From assembly GCA_014323785.1 (NCBI GenBank), contig JACONJ010000028.1, forward strand, positions 1 to 45,976: DNA of 45,976 nt. The letters are read 5' to 3'. This DNA comes from Paracoccaceae bacterium. GTDB taxonomy: Bacteria > Pseudomonadota > Alphaproteobacteria > Rhodobacterales > Rhodobacteraceae. The first letter of the stretch is position 1, and each line of letters opens with the position of its first letter. Both the position numbers and the translations under genes were made by a program. Positions 36,342-45,828 of the stretch are shown here, piece by piece. The notes beneath the pieces are model-generated. The model did no database searches. It had not been told where the DNA came from and saw nothing but the letters and a program-made list of their open reading frames with translations.

Positions 36342-37055
36342 CTAGGATACTGCTGCTGTTTGCGCCGCGACCAGTTCCGCTACGCCTTTCTGGGCCAGCT
36401 CCGTCAAGGTTTCAAGCCGATCCCGCGAAAAGGCCACCCCTTCGGCACTGGCTTGCACCTCGATCATCTGGCTGGCCCCTGTCATAACAAAATTGGCATC
36501 GGTGCCGGCCTCACTATCCTCGGGATAGTCAAGGTCTAGCACAGGCTGGCCTGCATAAATACCGCAGGAGACAGCTGCCACATGATCAGTGATCGGATCA
36601 CTTGCAATATCGCCCGCCTGCATCAGTTTGGTGACTGCCATTCGCAGTGCAACCCACCCGCCGGTGATCGCGGCGCAGCGCGTTCCACCATCAGCTTGGA
36701 TCACATCGCAATCCACGATGATCTGACGCTCTCCCAGAACGACTCGGTCAATACTCATGCGCAAGGATCGGCTAATAAGTCTTTGAATCTCCTGGGTTCG
36801 ACCGGATTGCCTGCCTGCAGCGGATTCCCGGCGCATCCGCGAATGTGTTGCCCTTGGCAGCATGCCATATTCTGCCGTGACCCAGCCCAACCCACCGTTC
36901 CTAAGAAATGGCGGCACACGCTCCTCAATAGAAGCGGTGCAAATAACATGCGTGTCACCGCACTTGATCAAACATGAGCCTTCGGCGTGGCGCGTCACGT
37001 CGGTTTTAATGAAAATCGGGCGCATCTCATCTGGATTTCGGCCGGAAGGGCGCAT
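36342..37055 (-). CDS. rph: Ribonuclease PH
   Basis: This 237-residue phosphorolytic exonuclease trims tRNA 3' ends. It begins [41 protein letters not shown] and the phosphate-binding [16 protein letters not shown] are diagnostic, and [15 protein letters not shown] holds catalytic residues. GAGGAGAG precedes the ATG at 37055. It diverges from hrcA over a 121-base gap. Confidence 0.95.
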   Translation of the reverse strand: MRPSGRNPDEMRPIFIKTDVTRHAEGSCLIKCGDTHVICTASIEERVPPFLRNGGLGWVTAEYGMLPRATHSRMRRESAAGRQSGRTQEIQRLISRSLRMSIDRVVLGERQIIVDCDVIQADGGTRCAAITGGWVALRMAVTKLMQAGDIASDPITDHVAAVSCGIYAGQPVLDLDYPEDSEAGTDANFVMTGASQMIEVQASAEGVAFSRDRLETLTELAQKGVAELVAAQTAAVS

Positions 37056-37120
37056 AGATCTCTCCTCTTGGTGGGGGCCACCTTAGCATAGTCGGCGGTG
37101 CGGCCTGGGTGCAAGCCTGA

Positions 37121-37149
37121 TTGACCTTTTCAACGCAGAACTCCATAAT
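37121..37149 (+). promoter_or_regulatory. Probable hrcA-grpE promoter
   Basis: TTGACC (5/6) and CATAAT (5/6) are separated by exactly 17 bases, 28 bases upstream of the hrcA ATG. This is a vegetative sigma70-type promoter. No CIRCE dyad (TTAGCACTC-N9-GAGTGCTAA) was found near it or near dnaK. Confidence 0.65.
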
Positions 37150-37176
37150 GTGCCCGATCTGAATAAGATGTGATCG

Positions 37177-38241
37177 ATGACGGGCCAATCGACCATCCTG
37201 GCTGAAATGACCGACCGCTCGCGAGAGGTGTTTCGCCGGGTCGTTGAGGGGTATCTGAAAGCAGGCACCCCGGTCGGATCCCGCACCTTGGTGCGCAGCT
37301 TATCCGAGAAGGTTTCCGCTGCCACCGTGCGTAACGTAATGCAGGACTTGGAGTTTCTTGGTCTCCTTGAGAGTCCGCATGCCTCTGCTGGTCGGGTGCC
37401 GACGCAACAAGGCCTGCGGATGTTCGTTGATGGTTTGTTGGAATTTGGCGATCTGACCCAGGAGGATCGTGAAAAGATTGACTCAACCTTGGGCGACACT
37501 GCGGATGATGTGACAACAACCTTTGATCGAATCGGGCAGGCCCTGTCCGGTGTAACCCATGGCGCAAGCCTTGTCTTGGTACCGAAGCATGAGGCACCGA
37601 TCAGGCATATCGATTTTGTCTCGCTTTCCACGGATCAGGCACTGGTGGTTCTTGTCTTTGCTGATGGTCATGTAGAGAACCGGCTGTTTCACCCGCCGTC
37701 TGGCCAAACGCCTAGTTCCATGCGGGAGGCGGCGAATTTCCTAAATTCCTTGGCCGAGGGTAAAACCCTCGATTCGTTACGCCGAACGATGGAAAGTGAA
37801 ATCACCGCCCGCCGACAGGAGATCAACAACCTGGCCCGGGGGCTGATCGAAAGCGGATTTGCGATATGGGATGAGGAAGATTCGGGCCGCGAACGTCTGA
37901 TCGTCCGGGGCCGGTCAAATCTGCTTGACGGTGCGCCGGAAGCGGTGAATCTGGAACGGATTCGCACCCTCTTCGATGACTTGGAACGCAAGCGCGATAT
38001 CGCGGAATTTCTGGAGTTGACCGAGGATGGCGAAGGTGTGCGCATCTTTATCGGTTCCGAGAACAAGTTGTTTTCACTTTCGGGTTCCTCTTTGGTGGTC
38101 TCTTCCTATATGAACGCGGAACAGAAGATTTTGGGTGCAGTCGGCGTGATTGGGCCAACTCGCCTGAACTACGGGCGAATCGTTCCAATCGTGGACTATA
38201 CGGCGCAGCTGGTCGGGCGAATGATTTCCGACCGTGGGTAA
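37177..38241 (+). CDS. hrcA: Heat-inducible transcription repressor HrcA
   Basis: This 354-residue repressor binds CIRCE operators, typically upstream of groESL in alphaproteobacteria, and is held active by GroEL. The N-terminal winged helix holds VVEGYLKAGTPVGSRTLVR and ATVRNVMQDLEFLGLLESPHASAGRVPTQQGLRMFVD. The C-terminal IFIGSENKLFSLSGSSLVVSSY and VIGPTRLNYGRIVPIVDYTA are typical. It is followed 12 bases on by grpE, which gives the usual hrcA-grpE unit. Confidence 0.95.
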   Translation: MTGQSTILAEMTDRSREVFRRVVEGYLKAGTPVGSRTLVRSLSEKVSAATVRNVMQDLEFLGLLESPHASAGRVPTQQGLRMFVDGLLEFGDLTQEDREKIDSTLGDTADDVTTTFDRIGQALSGVTHGASLVLVPKHEAPIRHIDFVSLSTDQALVVLVFADGHVENRLFHPPSGQTPSSMREAANFLNSLAEGKTLDSLRRTMESEITARRQEINNLARGLIESGFAIWDEEDSGRERLIVRGRSNLLDGAPEAVNLERIRTLFDDLERKRDIAEFLELTEDGEGVRIFIGSENKLFSLSGSSLVVSSYMNAEQKILGAVGVIGPTRLNYGRIVPIVDYTAQLVGRMISDRG

Positions 38242-38253
38242 AAGGGAAGATTT

Positions 38254-38853
38254 ATGGTAGATTCAAAGAACGACACGTCTCAGAACAATATCGATGCCTC
38301 AGGGGCCGATTTGGCAGAGCAGACCACAGTGGCCGTACCCGAAACTAAAGCGGTGGCCGAGTCAGGTGCGGCAGATTCACAAGTTTCCGACCACGATGCC
38401 CTCAGGGCTGAGCGGGATGAACTGAATGATCGGCTGCTGCGGTGTCTGGCAGAGTCGGAGAATGCCCGAAAACGAGCCGAGCGTGACCGGCGCGAAGCCG
38501 AACAGTATGGTGGCTCTCGCTTAGCGCGGGATTTGCTGCCGATTTACGACAACCTCCGCCGCGCGTTGGAAGCCGTCGGTGATGCCCCGCCGGAAGAGGC
38601 CGCAGGCGTCATTGAGGGTGTGGAACTGACGCTGCGGGAGCTGAAGAATATCTTCGAAAACCACAACCTGACCGCGATCAAACCCCGGTTGGGGGACTCG
38701 TTTGATCCGCAACTCCACCAGGCCATGTTTGAGGCACCAGCACCCGGCACGAAGGCCGGGGAGATAATTCAGGTGATGACGGAGGGTTTCAAACTCCACG
38801 ACCGGCTGCTTCGCCCCGCTCAGGTTGGTGTATCGTCAACTCCGGCGGGCTAA
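38254..38853 (+). CDS. grpE: Nucleotide exchange factor GrpE
   Basis: This 199-residue co-chaperone releases ADP from DnaK. An acidic, disordered N-terminus of about 55 residues is followed by a long coiled coil (ERDELNDRLLRCLAESENARKRAERDRREAEQYG) and the beta domain with FDPQLHQAMFEAPAPGTKAGEIIQVMTEGFKLHDRLLRPAQVGVS. AAGGGAAG precedes the ATG. Its last 18 bases overlap the 3' end of mutS on the other strand. Confidence 0.95.
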   Translation: MVDSKNDTSQNNIDASGADLAEQTTVAVPETKAVAESGAADSQVSDHDALRAERDELNDRLLRCLAESENARKRAERDRREAEQYGGSRLARDLLPIYDNLRRALEAVGDAPPEEAAGVIEGVELTLRELKNIFENHNLTAIKPRLGDSFDPQLHQAMFEAPAPGTKAGEIIQVMTEGFKLHDRLLRPAQVGVSSTPAG

Positions 38854-41493
38854 ACTCTTTGGCGGCAAAGCTTCTCGCAACGTATAGATCAGGTGCAAGG
38901 CGTCCTTGGGCGTGAGCTCATCGGGGTGGATCTCCCGCAGCCGATCCTCGATCTTAGACGATCCGGCGGGGGCAGGTGCCGGTATCGCTGAGAAAAGTGG
39001 CAGATCCTCGATAACAGTCTGTTGGTCTGTGCCGCCATCGTGCCCCCTCTTTTCCAGCGCGTCCAGAACCTCCTGTGCGCGGGATACAACGCTGGCTGGA
39101 AGCCCCGCCAACTTGGCCACTTGCACACCGTAGGACCGATCAGCCGCCCCCTGGCGCACCTCGTGCAGAAAGATGATGTCACCTTCCCACTCCTTCACGG
39201 CGACAGTCGCGTTCTCTACCCCGTCCAGACGTTCGGCCAGAGTGGTCATCTCATGATAATGGGTGGCAAAAAGCACCCTGCACTGGTTCATCTCATGCAA
39301 ATATTCCAGCGTGGCCCAGGCAATCGATAACCCGTCATAGGTTGCTGTTCCGCGTCCAATCTCATCCAGGATTACCAAGGCCCGGTCATCCGCCTGGTTC
39401 AGGATCGTTGCGGTTTCGATCATCTCAACCATAAAGGTGGAGCGACCGTGCGCCAGATCGTCAGAGGCACCGACACGGCTAAATATCTGGCTTATGACAC
39501 CGATATGGGCAGAGGTTGAAGGCACGAAACTGCCCATTTGGGCCAGAATCGCGATCAATGCATTTTGCCGGAGATAGGTAGATTTACCAGCCATATTTGG
39601 CCCAGTCAGAAGGGTGATCGCCGCGTTATCCGCATTTGCACTCAACTGGCAGTCATTGGCGATGAAAGGCGTGCCCTTGGTGGTCAAGGCGACCTCCACA
39701 ACCGGGTGCCGGCCCCCAGTGACTTTGAACGCGCGGCTGTCATCCAGCATGGGCCGGACCCAGGCATGCTCTGTCGCCAAGGCAGCAAGTGCGACGGTCA
39801 GGTCCAACTCGGCCATAGCACGCGCGGCCTGTCCAATCCTGGCTTGCCGATCCAGGACAGCATGGCGCAGTCGTTCAAAAAGCATCTTTTCCAAACTCAA
39901 AGCCTGATGCCCGGCATTAAGGATTTTTGTCTCTAACCCGGACAATTCCACCGTGGTGAAACGCACAGCACTGGCGGTTGTCTGACGGTGGATGAATTGT
40001 TCTGACAAGGGTGGCGACAGCATCTTCTCTGCGTGGGTTGCCGTCGTCTCAATGAAGTAGCCCAAAACATTGTTGTGCTTGATTTTCAGAGATTGCACGC
40101 TGGTTGTCTTTATATACTCGGCCTGCATCCCGGCAATCACGGCGCGGCCTTCATCGCGCAGGGTGCGGGCTTGATCCAAATCAGAATCATATCCCGCGGC
40201 GATGAACCCGCCATCCCGCACCAGGAGCGGTGGTTCGGAAACTAATGCGGCGCCAAGAAGCGATGTTATCTCCTCATGCCCCGTCAGTGACTTCATCGCG
40301 CTGCGTAGCAAATCGGAAAGTTCTTGCGCCTCCAGATGATCAAAGATTTGCGCCGCTGCTGACAATCCATTTCGGATCGCGGCCAGGTCGCGCGGACCAC
40401 CCCGTTCCAGCGACAGACGAGAGAGAGCCCTGTCCAGATCCGGCACGCTCCGAAGGGCTGAGCGCAGGGCCTCATTTAGGGTGTTCGCCTCTAATACGGC
40501 GGAAATCGCGTCAAGCCGGGCGGTGATCGTGCCCAAATCCGTCGAGGGACTTGACAGCCGCTGCTCAAACAGCCGCCCGCCCGCTGCCGTGAGGGTCCGG
40601 TCGATGACCGCCGCAAGGCTGCCTTGCCGCGTGCCCGATAGGCTGGCTGTCAGTTCCAGGTTCCGGCGCGTGGCGGCGTCGATCTGCATCATACGCCCAG
40701 GATTGAGTTTCACAGGTGGGTTCAGACGCGGCAGCGTACCCTTTTGTGTGATCTCCAGATAGTCGATCAGGGCACCCATCGCGCCCAGATCCGCGCGTGT
40801 AAACGCCCCGAAGGCTTCAAGCGTTTTCACTTGGAACAGGGACTGAATTCGTACCCCGGCCGACCGGCTGTCAAAACTCGCGGGCGAGAGCGGCGTCAAG
40901 GATGGACCCATCCCCACGATCACATCCCGCCGGGCAGGGTCCAAACCGTCAGAGACCAGCACCTCTCGTGGGGCCAGCCGCGCCAGTTCCGGGGCCAGAC
41001 GGGCCACCCCGCAGGTCATCACCTGAAACGTGCCCGTAGAGATATCGCACCAGGCCAGCGCACCATCGCCGCGCACCTCGGCATAGGCGGCAAGGTAGTT
41101 GTGACGCCGTGCTTCCAGCAGTGAGTCCTCGGTCAGCGTGCCAGGCGTGACAAGGCGCACAACCTCTCGCTTTACCACCGCCTTTGAACCGCCGCGTTTC
41201 TTGGCTTCGGCCGGATCCTCCTTCTGTTCGCAGACGGCCACGCGAAACCCTTTGCGGATAAGGGTCAGCAGGTAACCTTCGGCGGAATGGGCCGGGACGC
41301 CACACATAGGAATATCATCGCCACCATTCTTACCGCGCTTGGTAAGTGCGATGTCTAACGCCTCGGCAGCTACTATCGCGTCATCGAGGAACATCTCATA
41401 GAAATCACCCATCCGGTAGAACAAGAGCGCATCTGCATGCTGCGCCTTGATCTCCAGATACTGTGCCATCATTGGAGACACTTGTGTAGTCAT
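38836..41493 (-). CDS. mutS: DNA mismatch repair protein MutS
   Basis: This 885-residue protein recognises mismatches. The N-terminal mismatch-binding domain starts MTTQVSPMMAQYLEIKAQHADALLFYRMGDFYEMF, which has the conserved Phe-x-Glu (YEMF context). Walker A TGPNMAGKSTYLRQ lies at about residues 629-642 and Walker B VILDEIGRGTATYDG near 705-720. The length is in the usual MutS range (850-900). It is divergent from the broken ribokinase gene and convergent with grpE. AAGGAAAG precedes the ATG. Confidence 0.96.
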   Translation of the reverse strand: MTTQVSPMMAQYLEIKAQHADALLFYRMGDFYEMFLDDAIVAAEALDIALTKRGKNGGDDIPMCGVPAHSAEGYLLTLIRKGFRVAVCEQKEDPAEAKKRGGSKAVVKREVVRLVTPGTLTEDSLLEARRHNYLAAYAEVRGDGALAWCDISTGTFQVMTCGVARLAPELARLAPREVLVSDGLDPARRDVIVGMGPSLTPLSPASFDSRSAGVRIQSLFQVKTLEAFGAFTRADLGAMGALIDYLEITQKGTLPRLNPPVKLNPGRMMQIDAATRRNLELTASLSGTRQGSLAAVIDRTLTAAGGRLFEQRLSSPSTDLGTITARLDAISAVLEANTLNEALRSALRSVPDLDRALSRLSLERGGPRDLAAIRNGLSAAAQIFDHLEAQELSDLLRSAMKSLTGHEEITSLLGAALVSEPPLLVRDGGFIAAGYDSDLDQARTLRDEGRAVIAGMQAEYIKTTSVQSLKIKHNNVLGYFIETTATHAEKMLSPPLSEQFIHRQTTASAVRFTTVELSGLETKILNAGHQALSLEKMLFERLRHAVLDRQARIGQAARAMAELDLTVALAALATEHAWVRPMLDDSRAFKVTGGRHPVVEVALTTKGTPFIANDCQLSANADNAAITLLTGPNMAGKSTYLRQNALIAILAQMGSFVPSTSAHIGVISQIFSRVGASDDLAHGRSTFMVEMIETATILNQADDRALVILDEIGRGTATYDGLSIAWATLEYLHEMNQCRVLFATHYHEMTTLAERLDGVENATVAVKEWEGDIIFLHEVRQGAADRSYGVQVAKLAGLPASVVSRAQEVLDALEKRGHDGGTDQQTVIEDLPLFSAIPAPAPAGSSKIEDRLREIHPDELTPKDALHLIYTLREALPPKSLARRS

Positions 41494-41625
41494 CAGTTCT
41501 TTCCTTGGTCCTGGCGGGTAGCCTATAAACTGCGCCCAGGAAGAGAAAGCGGCAACCGCGATCCGTCGTCAGCCCGCTTGTGGATGGCCAGGAACGGAAA
41601 GCCGAAGGAAATTACACGATCAGCC

Positions 41626-42020
41626 ATGGCGATTTTCCGTATAGGCACAACCAGAATCGATCATGTGTATCACGTTCCGCATCTGCCCTGCCCGGGGAAG
41701 CCCTTGGTGGCCTTGTGTTACACGAAGGGCTTGGGCGGCAAAGGGAACCAGTCCAAATCCATCGCGGCGGCACGGGCGGGCGCAGTAAGAGCATCATGTC
41801 TGGTCGGATGCGACTTACAGCCCTTGCGGTGGAATGGGTGAAAGCCACGGATTTGCGCGTGGCATATTCCGCGAACCCGGCAGATGCCGTCAGAGATACA
41901 TTGTCCATGATCGCCGTTCAGCTTTTTAATGAAGGGAGGGCCCAAGCACCAGAACAGTATCTGAACCAAAGCGTTTCGGACCTTTTCATCGGTGGCGGAC
42001 ACAACCAGCGCAGGGGACTG
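41626..42020 (+). pseudogene. Broken PfkB-family (ribokinase-like) sugar kinase gene
   Basis: Between mutS and dnaJ, 555 bases hold no intact gene. From an ATG at 41626 the plus strand reads FRIGTTRIDHVYHVPHLPCPG and then GLGGKGNQSKSIAAARAGAV, the N-terminal pattern of ribokinases (IDHVYRVPHLPAPGE, GLGGKGANQSVAAARAGA). It stops at 41841. In another frame from about 41815, LAVEWVKATDLRVAYSANPADA and RDTLSMIAVQLFNEGRAQ resemble the mid-to-late part of the same fold (LRVVYSAAPFD, LLLNEVEA). The central GDD region and the catalytic C-terminus are missing, so an internal deletion and truncation are inferred. Confidence 0.6.
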
Positions 42021-42048
42021 CTTCGCTGGCATATGGGCGGCGCACTGA

Positions 42049-43206
42049 TCAGCTCTTTATCTCGTCCCAAAATTTCTTTATCTTGTCGAAGAAGCTGCTG
42101 GCATTGGGATTGTTGGAATTGGCGCAAGAGGCCTCGAAATCGCGCAGGATCTCTTTCTGGCGGCTGGTCAACCTGACTGGCGTTTCGACGGCGAGCTCAA
42201 TGTACATCTCACCCATACCGGTGCCGCGCAATGCGGGCATTCCCTTGCCGCGCAGCCGCATCTGACGCCCGGATTGCGACCCTTCCGGCACTTTCACGCG
42301 GGACCGCCCACCATCAATGTTCGGAACGTCAATTTCACCGCCCAGGGCAGCGGTTGCCATAGGGACGGGCACCCGGCAGAACAAGTTTATTCCGTCACGT
42401 TGAAACAGCGCATGGTCGGCGACTTCGATAAATATGTAGAGATCCCCCGCAGGTCCGCCGCGCAGACCGGCCTCACCCTCACCCGACAGACGTATCCGCG
42501 TACCGGTTTCCACGCCTGCGGGGATGTTGACCGACACCGCCTTGCTCTTCCGGACACGGCCCGCCCCATTGCAGATATTGCATGGGTTCTTAACGATCTG
42601 ACCTATACCGCCGCAGGTGGGGCAGGTTCGCTCAACGGTAAAGAACCCCTGCTGTGCGCGCACCTTGCCCGCGCCGGAACAGGTGGGGCAGGTCACTGGT
42701 TCGGTTCCGCCTTCTGCTCCGGTTCCGTTGCAGTGCGAACAAGTGACGGAGGTTGGGACGGTGATGGATTTCTGCAGGCCCGAATACGCGTCTTCAAGAT
42801 TGATTTTCAGGTTATAGCGCAGGTCAGAGCCACGTGTTGTGCGCTGGTGCCCGCCGCCCCGCTGGCCACCCATAAAATCGCCGAAGAGATCCTCAAATAC
42901 GTCCGAGAACGCGCTGGCGAAATCGCCCTGACCACCTTGGCCACCAAACCCACTTGCGCGGGGGCCACCAGCCATACCACCATCAAAGGCCGCGTGGCCA
43001 AATCGATCATAGGCGGCTTTCTTGTTGGCATCCTTCAGGATGTCATAGGCTTCGTTCACCTCTTTGAACCGCGCTTCGGCACCGGGGGTGTCGGAATTGC
43101 GGTCCGGGTGCAGCTCTTTGGCCTTTTGGCGGTAGGCTTTCTTAATCTCGGACTCTGACGCCCCGCGGGTAATGCCAAGCACCTCGTAGTAGTCACGTTT
43201 TGACAT
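42049..43206 (-). CDS. dnaJ: Chaperone protein DnaJ
   Basis: This 385-residue co-chaperone delivers substrates to DnaK and stimulates its ATPase. The J domain has the HPD motif (KELHPDRN) near residue 33. A Gly/Phe-rich region follows, then four zinc-finger repeats ([32 protein letters not shown]), and the C-terminal substrate-binding domain. It lies 81 bases behind dnaK, with a hairpin between them, in the usual dnaK-dnaJ order. Confidence 0.96.
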   Translation of the reverse strand: MSKRDYYEVLGITRGASESEIKKAYRQKAKELHPDRNSDTPGAEARFKEVNEAYDILKDANKKAAYDRFGHAAFDGGMAGGPRASGFGGQGGQGDFASAFSDVFEDLFGDFMGGQRGGGHQRTTRGSDLRYNLKINLEDAYSGLQKSITVPTSVTCSHCNGTGAEGGTEPVTCPTCSGAGKVRAQQGFFTVERTCPTCGGIGQIVKNPCNICNGAGRVRKSKAVSVNIPAGVETGTRIRLSGEGEAGLRGGPAGDLYIFIEVADHALFQRDGINLFCRVPVPMATAALGGEIDVPNIDGGRSRVKVPEGSQSGRQMRLRGKGMPALRGTGMGEMYIELAVETPVRLTSRQKEILRDFEASCANSNNPNASSFFDKIKKFWDEIKS

Positions 43207-43239
43207 ATCAAGCGTCCCCTTTTGAAACGCACCAAACGA

Positions 43240-43267
43240 CCGACCAAGGCTCCCCTCGGCCGGTCGG
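43240..43267 (-). promoter_or_regulatory. Stem-loop in the dnaK-dnaJ gap
   Basis: CCGACC (43240-43245) pairs with GGTCGG (43262-43267), and further GGC/GCC pairs extend the stem around a pyrimidine-rich loop. It has no U-run. It may attenuate read-through from dnaK into dnaJ or stabilise the dnaK message. Confidence 0.45.
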
Positions 43268-43287
43268 GTGAGTTTAGATGACGCGGG

Positions 43288-45210
43288 TTACGACTGCTTG
43301 CGGTTGTCGTCGCCCAGATCCTCGAAATCAGCATCCACGACGTCCTTATCGACACCCTGGGGTTCATCGCTGTCTTCTGTGGTGGCTGTATCAGCTTCTT
43401 CCTGCTGCGCCTTGTAGATTGCTTCACCGAGCTTCATGGCCACTTCGGTTACGTTCTGAATACCGCCCTTGATCTTGCCCGCGTCGCCCGTTTCGATCTG
43501 TCCTTCAAGGTTTCTGATCGCCAATTCGATTGCCTCAACCGTAGCTGGGTCAACTTTTTCGCCATGATCCTCAAGCGACTTCCGGGTTGAGTGAATCAGG
43601 CTTTCGGCCTGGTTCTTGGTCTCAACCAGAGCTTTACGCTCTTTATCGGCCTCGGCATTCTCCTCGGCGTCGCGGACCATCTGTTCGATGTCCTCATCGC
43701 TGAGCCCGCCCGATGCCTGGATCGTGATCTTTTGTTCTTTGCCGGTGCCTTTATCCTTGGCACTGACCGAGACGATGCCGTTGGCGTCGATATCGAAGGT
43801 CACCTCAATCTGCGGCCGGCCGCGCGGGGCGGGCGGGATGTCTTCCAGGTTGAACTGGCCGAGAATCTTGTTGTCCGTCGCCATCTCGCGTTCGCCTTGG
43901 AACACGCGGATGGTGACCGCATTCTGATTGTCCTCAGCAGTGGAAAAAATCTGCGATTTCTTCGTTGGGATCGTCGTGTTGCGATCAATCAGGCGGGTGA
44001 AGACACCGCCAAGCGTTTCAATCCCGAGCGAGAGCGGCGTGACATCCAGCAGAACCACATCCTTCACATCGCCCTGCAAAACGCCAGCCTGAATGGCGGC
44101 ACCCATGGCGACGACTTCGTCGGGGTTCACACCTTTGTTCGGCTCTTTCCCGAAGAAATTCGTGACCTCTTCAATGACTTTCGGCATGCGGGTCATCCCA
44201 CCGACGAGAACCACTTCATCAATCGCGTCTTTCGACAAGCCAGCGTCTTTCAGTGCAGCCCGGCATGGTTTAAGCGATTGTCTGATCAGGTCGGAAACGA
44301 GCAGTTCCAGCTTCGCACGGGTCAGCTTCATAACCATGTGCAGAGGTTGGCCACCGTTGGGATCCATCGAGATGAAGGGCTGGTTGATCTCTGTCTGGTT
44401 AGAGGAGCTGAGCTCAATCTTGGCTTTCTCTGCCGCCTCTTTCAGGCGCTGCAGGGCCATCTTGTCCTTGGTCAGATCAACGCCGTTTTCCTTTTTGAAC
44501 TCTCCGGCGAGGTAATCGACGATCCGCATGTCGAAGTCTTCACCGCCCAGGAAGGTGTCACCATTGGTCGATTTGACCTCAAACAGGCCATCATCGATTT
44601 CCAAAATCGTGATATCGAAGGTACCGCCGCCCAGGTCATAGACCGCGATCATCTTGGTCTCTTTCTTGTCAAGACCATAGGCCAGTGCCGCCGCCGTGGG
44701 TTCGTTGATAATGCGCAGAACATCTAAACCAGCGATTTTGCCAGCGTCCTTGGTGGCCTGGCGCTGTGCATCGTTGAAATAAGCGGGCACGGTGATGACG
44801 GCCTGCGCCACCTCCTCGCCCAGATAGCTTTCGGCCGTTTCCTTCATCTTGCCAAGGATCAGGGCCGAAATCTGCGAGGGGCTGTATTTATCACCTTTCA
44901 CTTCAACCCATGCATCGCCATTGCCGCCATCGACAATTGCGTAGGGCACCAGTTTCTTGTCCTTCTCAACCTCTGTGTCGTTCACGCGGCGACCGACCAG
45001 GCGCTTAACTGCAAAAATCGTGTTGTTTGGGTTTGTTACGGCCTGGCGTTTCGCCGGCTGGCCCACAAGACGCTCATCATCGGTGAAACCCACGATTGAG
45101 GGTGTGGTGCGGGCCCCTTCGGAGTTTTCGATGACACGCGGCTGCGATCCGTCCATGATCGCAACGCAGGAGTTGGTGGTTCCAAGGTCGATACCAATCA
45201 CTTTGGCCAT
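43288..45210 (-). CDS. dnaK: Chaperone protein DnaK (Hsp70)
   Basis: This 640-residue Hsp70 folds and refolds proteins with DnaJ and Grp[21 protein letters not shown] (phosphate loop 1), [40 protein letters not shown] and [12 protein letters not shown] form the ATPase domain. [19 protein letters not shown] begins the substrate-binding domain, and the acidic tail ends the lid. hrcA, grpE and dnaJ are all within 9 kb. Confidence 0.97.
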   Translation of the reverse strand: MAKVIGIDLGTTNSCVAIMDGSQPRVIENSEGARTTPSIVGFTDDERLVGQPAKRQAVTNPNNTIFAVKRLVGRRVNDTEVEKDKKLVPYAIVDGGNGDAWVEVKGDKYSPSQISALILGKMKETAESYLGEEVAQAVITVPAYFNDAQRQATKDAGKIAGLDVLRIINEPTAAALAYGLDKKETKMIAVYDLGGGTFDITILEIDDGLFEVKSTNGDTFLGGEDFDMRIVDYLAGEFKKENGVDLTKDKMALQRLKEAAEKAKIELSSSNQTEINQPFISMDPNGGQPLHMVMKLTRAKLELLVSDLIRQSLKPCRAALKDAGLSKDAIDEVVLVGGMTRMPKVIEEVTNFFGKEPNKGVNPDEVVAMGAAIQAGVLQGDVKDVVLLDVTPLSLGIETLGGVFTRLIDRNTTIPTKKSQIFSTAEDNQNAVTIRVFQGEREMATDNKILGQFNLEDIPPAPRGRPQIEVTFDIDANGIVSVSAKDKGTGKEQKITIQASGGLSDEDIEQMVRDAEENAEADKERKALVETKNQAESLIHSTRKSLEDHGEKVDPATVEAIELAIRNLEGQIETGDAGKIKGGIQNVTEVAMKLGEAIYKAQQEEADTATTEDSDEPQGVDKDVVDADFEDLGDDNRKQS

Positions 45211-45320
45211 AACGTTTCGGTCCCTCTTTCAGGCGAGTCCGGTGCAATCGGGATTCGATCACGGCCCCCAATGCACACTTGGTTTTAGCTGGGAAACACG
45301 CCCCAACCAGTTTCGTAGTG

Positions 45321-45349
45321 TATATATAGAGAAATTTTGATACTGCAAG
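45321..45349 (-). promoter_or_regulatory. Possible dnaK promoter
   Basis: On the minus strand CTTGCA (45349-45344) and TATATA (45326-45321) are 17 bases apart, about 110 bases before the dnaK ATG. This fits a sigma70 promoter. The CTTG start is shared with sigma32 -35 boxes, but the C-rich -10 expected for sigma32 was not found here. Confidence 0.4.
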
Positions 45350-45481
45350 CGGACTCAGGCAGGGAATTATAGCTTAGTTGCACAAAGGGTACCACTTTTG
45401 TGCGGTGCAACGGCACTGCCTGGATAGCACATTGCCAGATGGTGACGAGGTGAGTGATATGGTCCGGTTGGATATGCCCCT

Positions 45482-45690
45482 CTATCCTTGGCGTCTGGAC
45501 ACTTTCGCCCCTGCCGCCTTGGCGCGTTCCAGCAGAAACCCGGCACTGAAATCGGTGATCACGTCTTTGCCAAAATCCTTCCTGAACAGGAAGTAATCCG
45601 CACCCGCACCGCTGGTCAGCGTATCTTTGCCCAAGCCGCCGTTGCGGTGTCTGCCGGACCCCATCGCGGGCAACGCCCGGCACCCGCGCT
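45482..45690 (-). pseudogene. RTX (calcium-binding repeat) protein fragment
   Basis: The minus strand encodes NGGLGKDTLTSGAGADYFLF followed by RKDFGKDVITDFSAG, the end of an RTX repeat block and the linker after it as found in hemolysin-like and serralysin-like proteins. After FSAG the sequence loses resemblance and runs to a stop at 45482. No start or signal is seen. It is probably a degraded piece of, or duplicate from, the RTX gene that enters from the right edge. Confidence 0.55.
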
Positions 45691-45828
45691 GCGGCGGTGG
45701 CCTCCCCCCCCTTGGGCCTTGGTGCCGGGGCGGGGGCCCTTGCGCTGGTTTGCGGATTCTATGCCCCGGTGCGGCGCAAATCAACACCGCTTTCCGGGGT
45801 TCCCCCCAAGCGGTTTTGATGTTCCGGC

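Noticed and set aside
37056-37176. CIRCE operator upstream of hrcA
   Set aside because: No TTAGCACTC-N9-GAGTGCTAA dyad or close variant was found here or upstream of dnaK.
41718-42032. Minus-strand 104-codon frame between mutS and dnaJ
   Set aside because: The plus strand carries recognisable ribokinase pieces over the same bases; the minus frame has no known domain.
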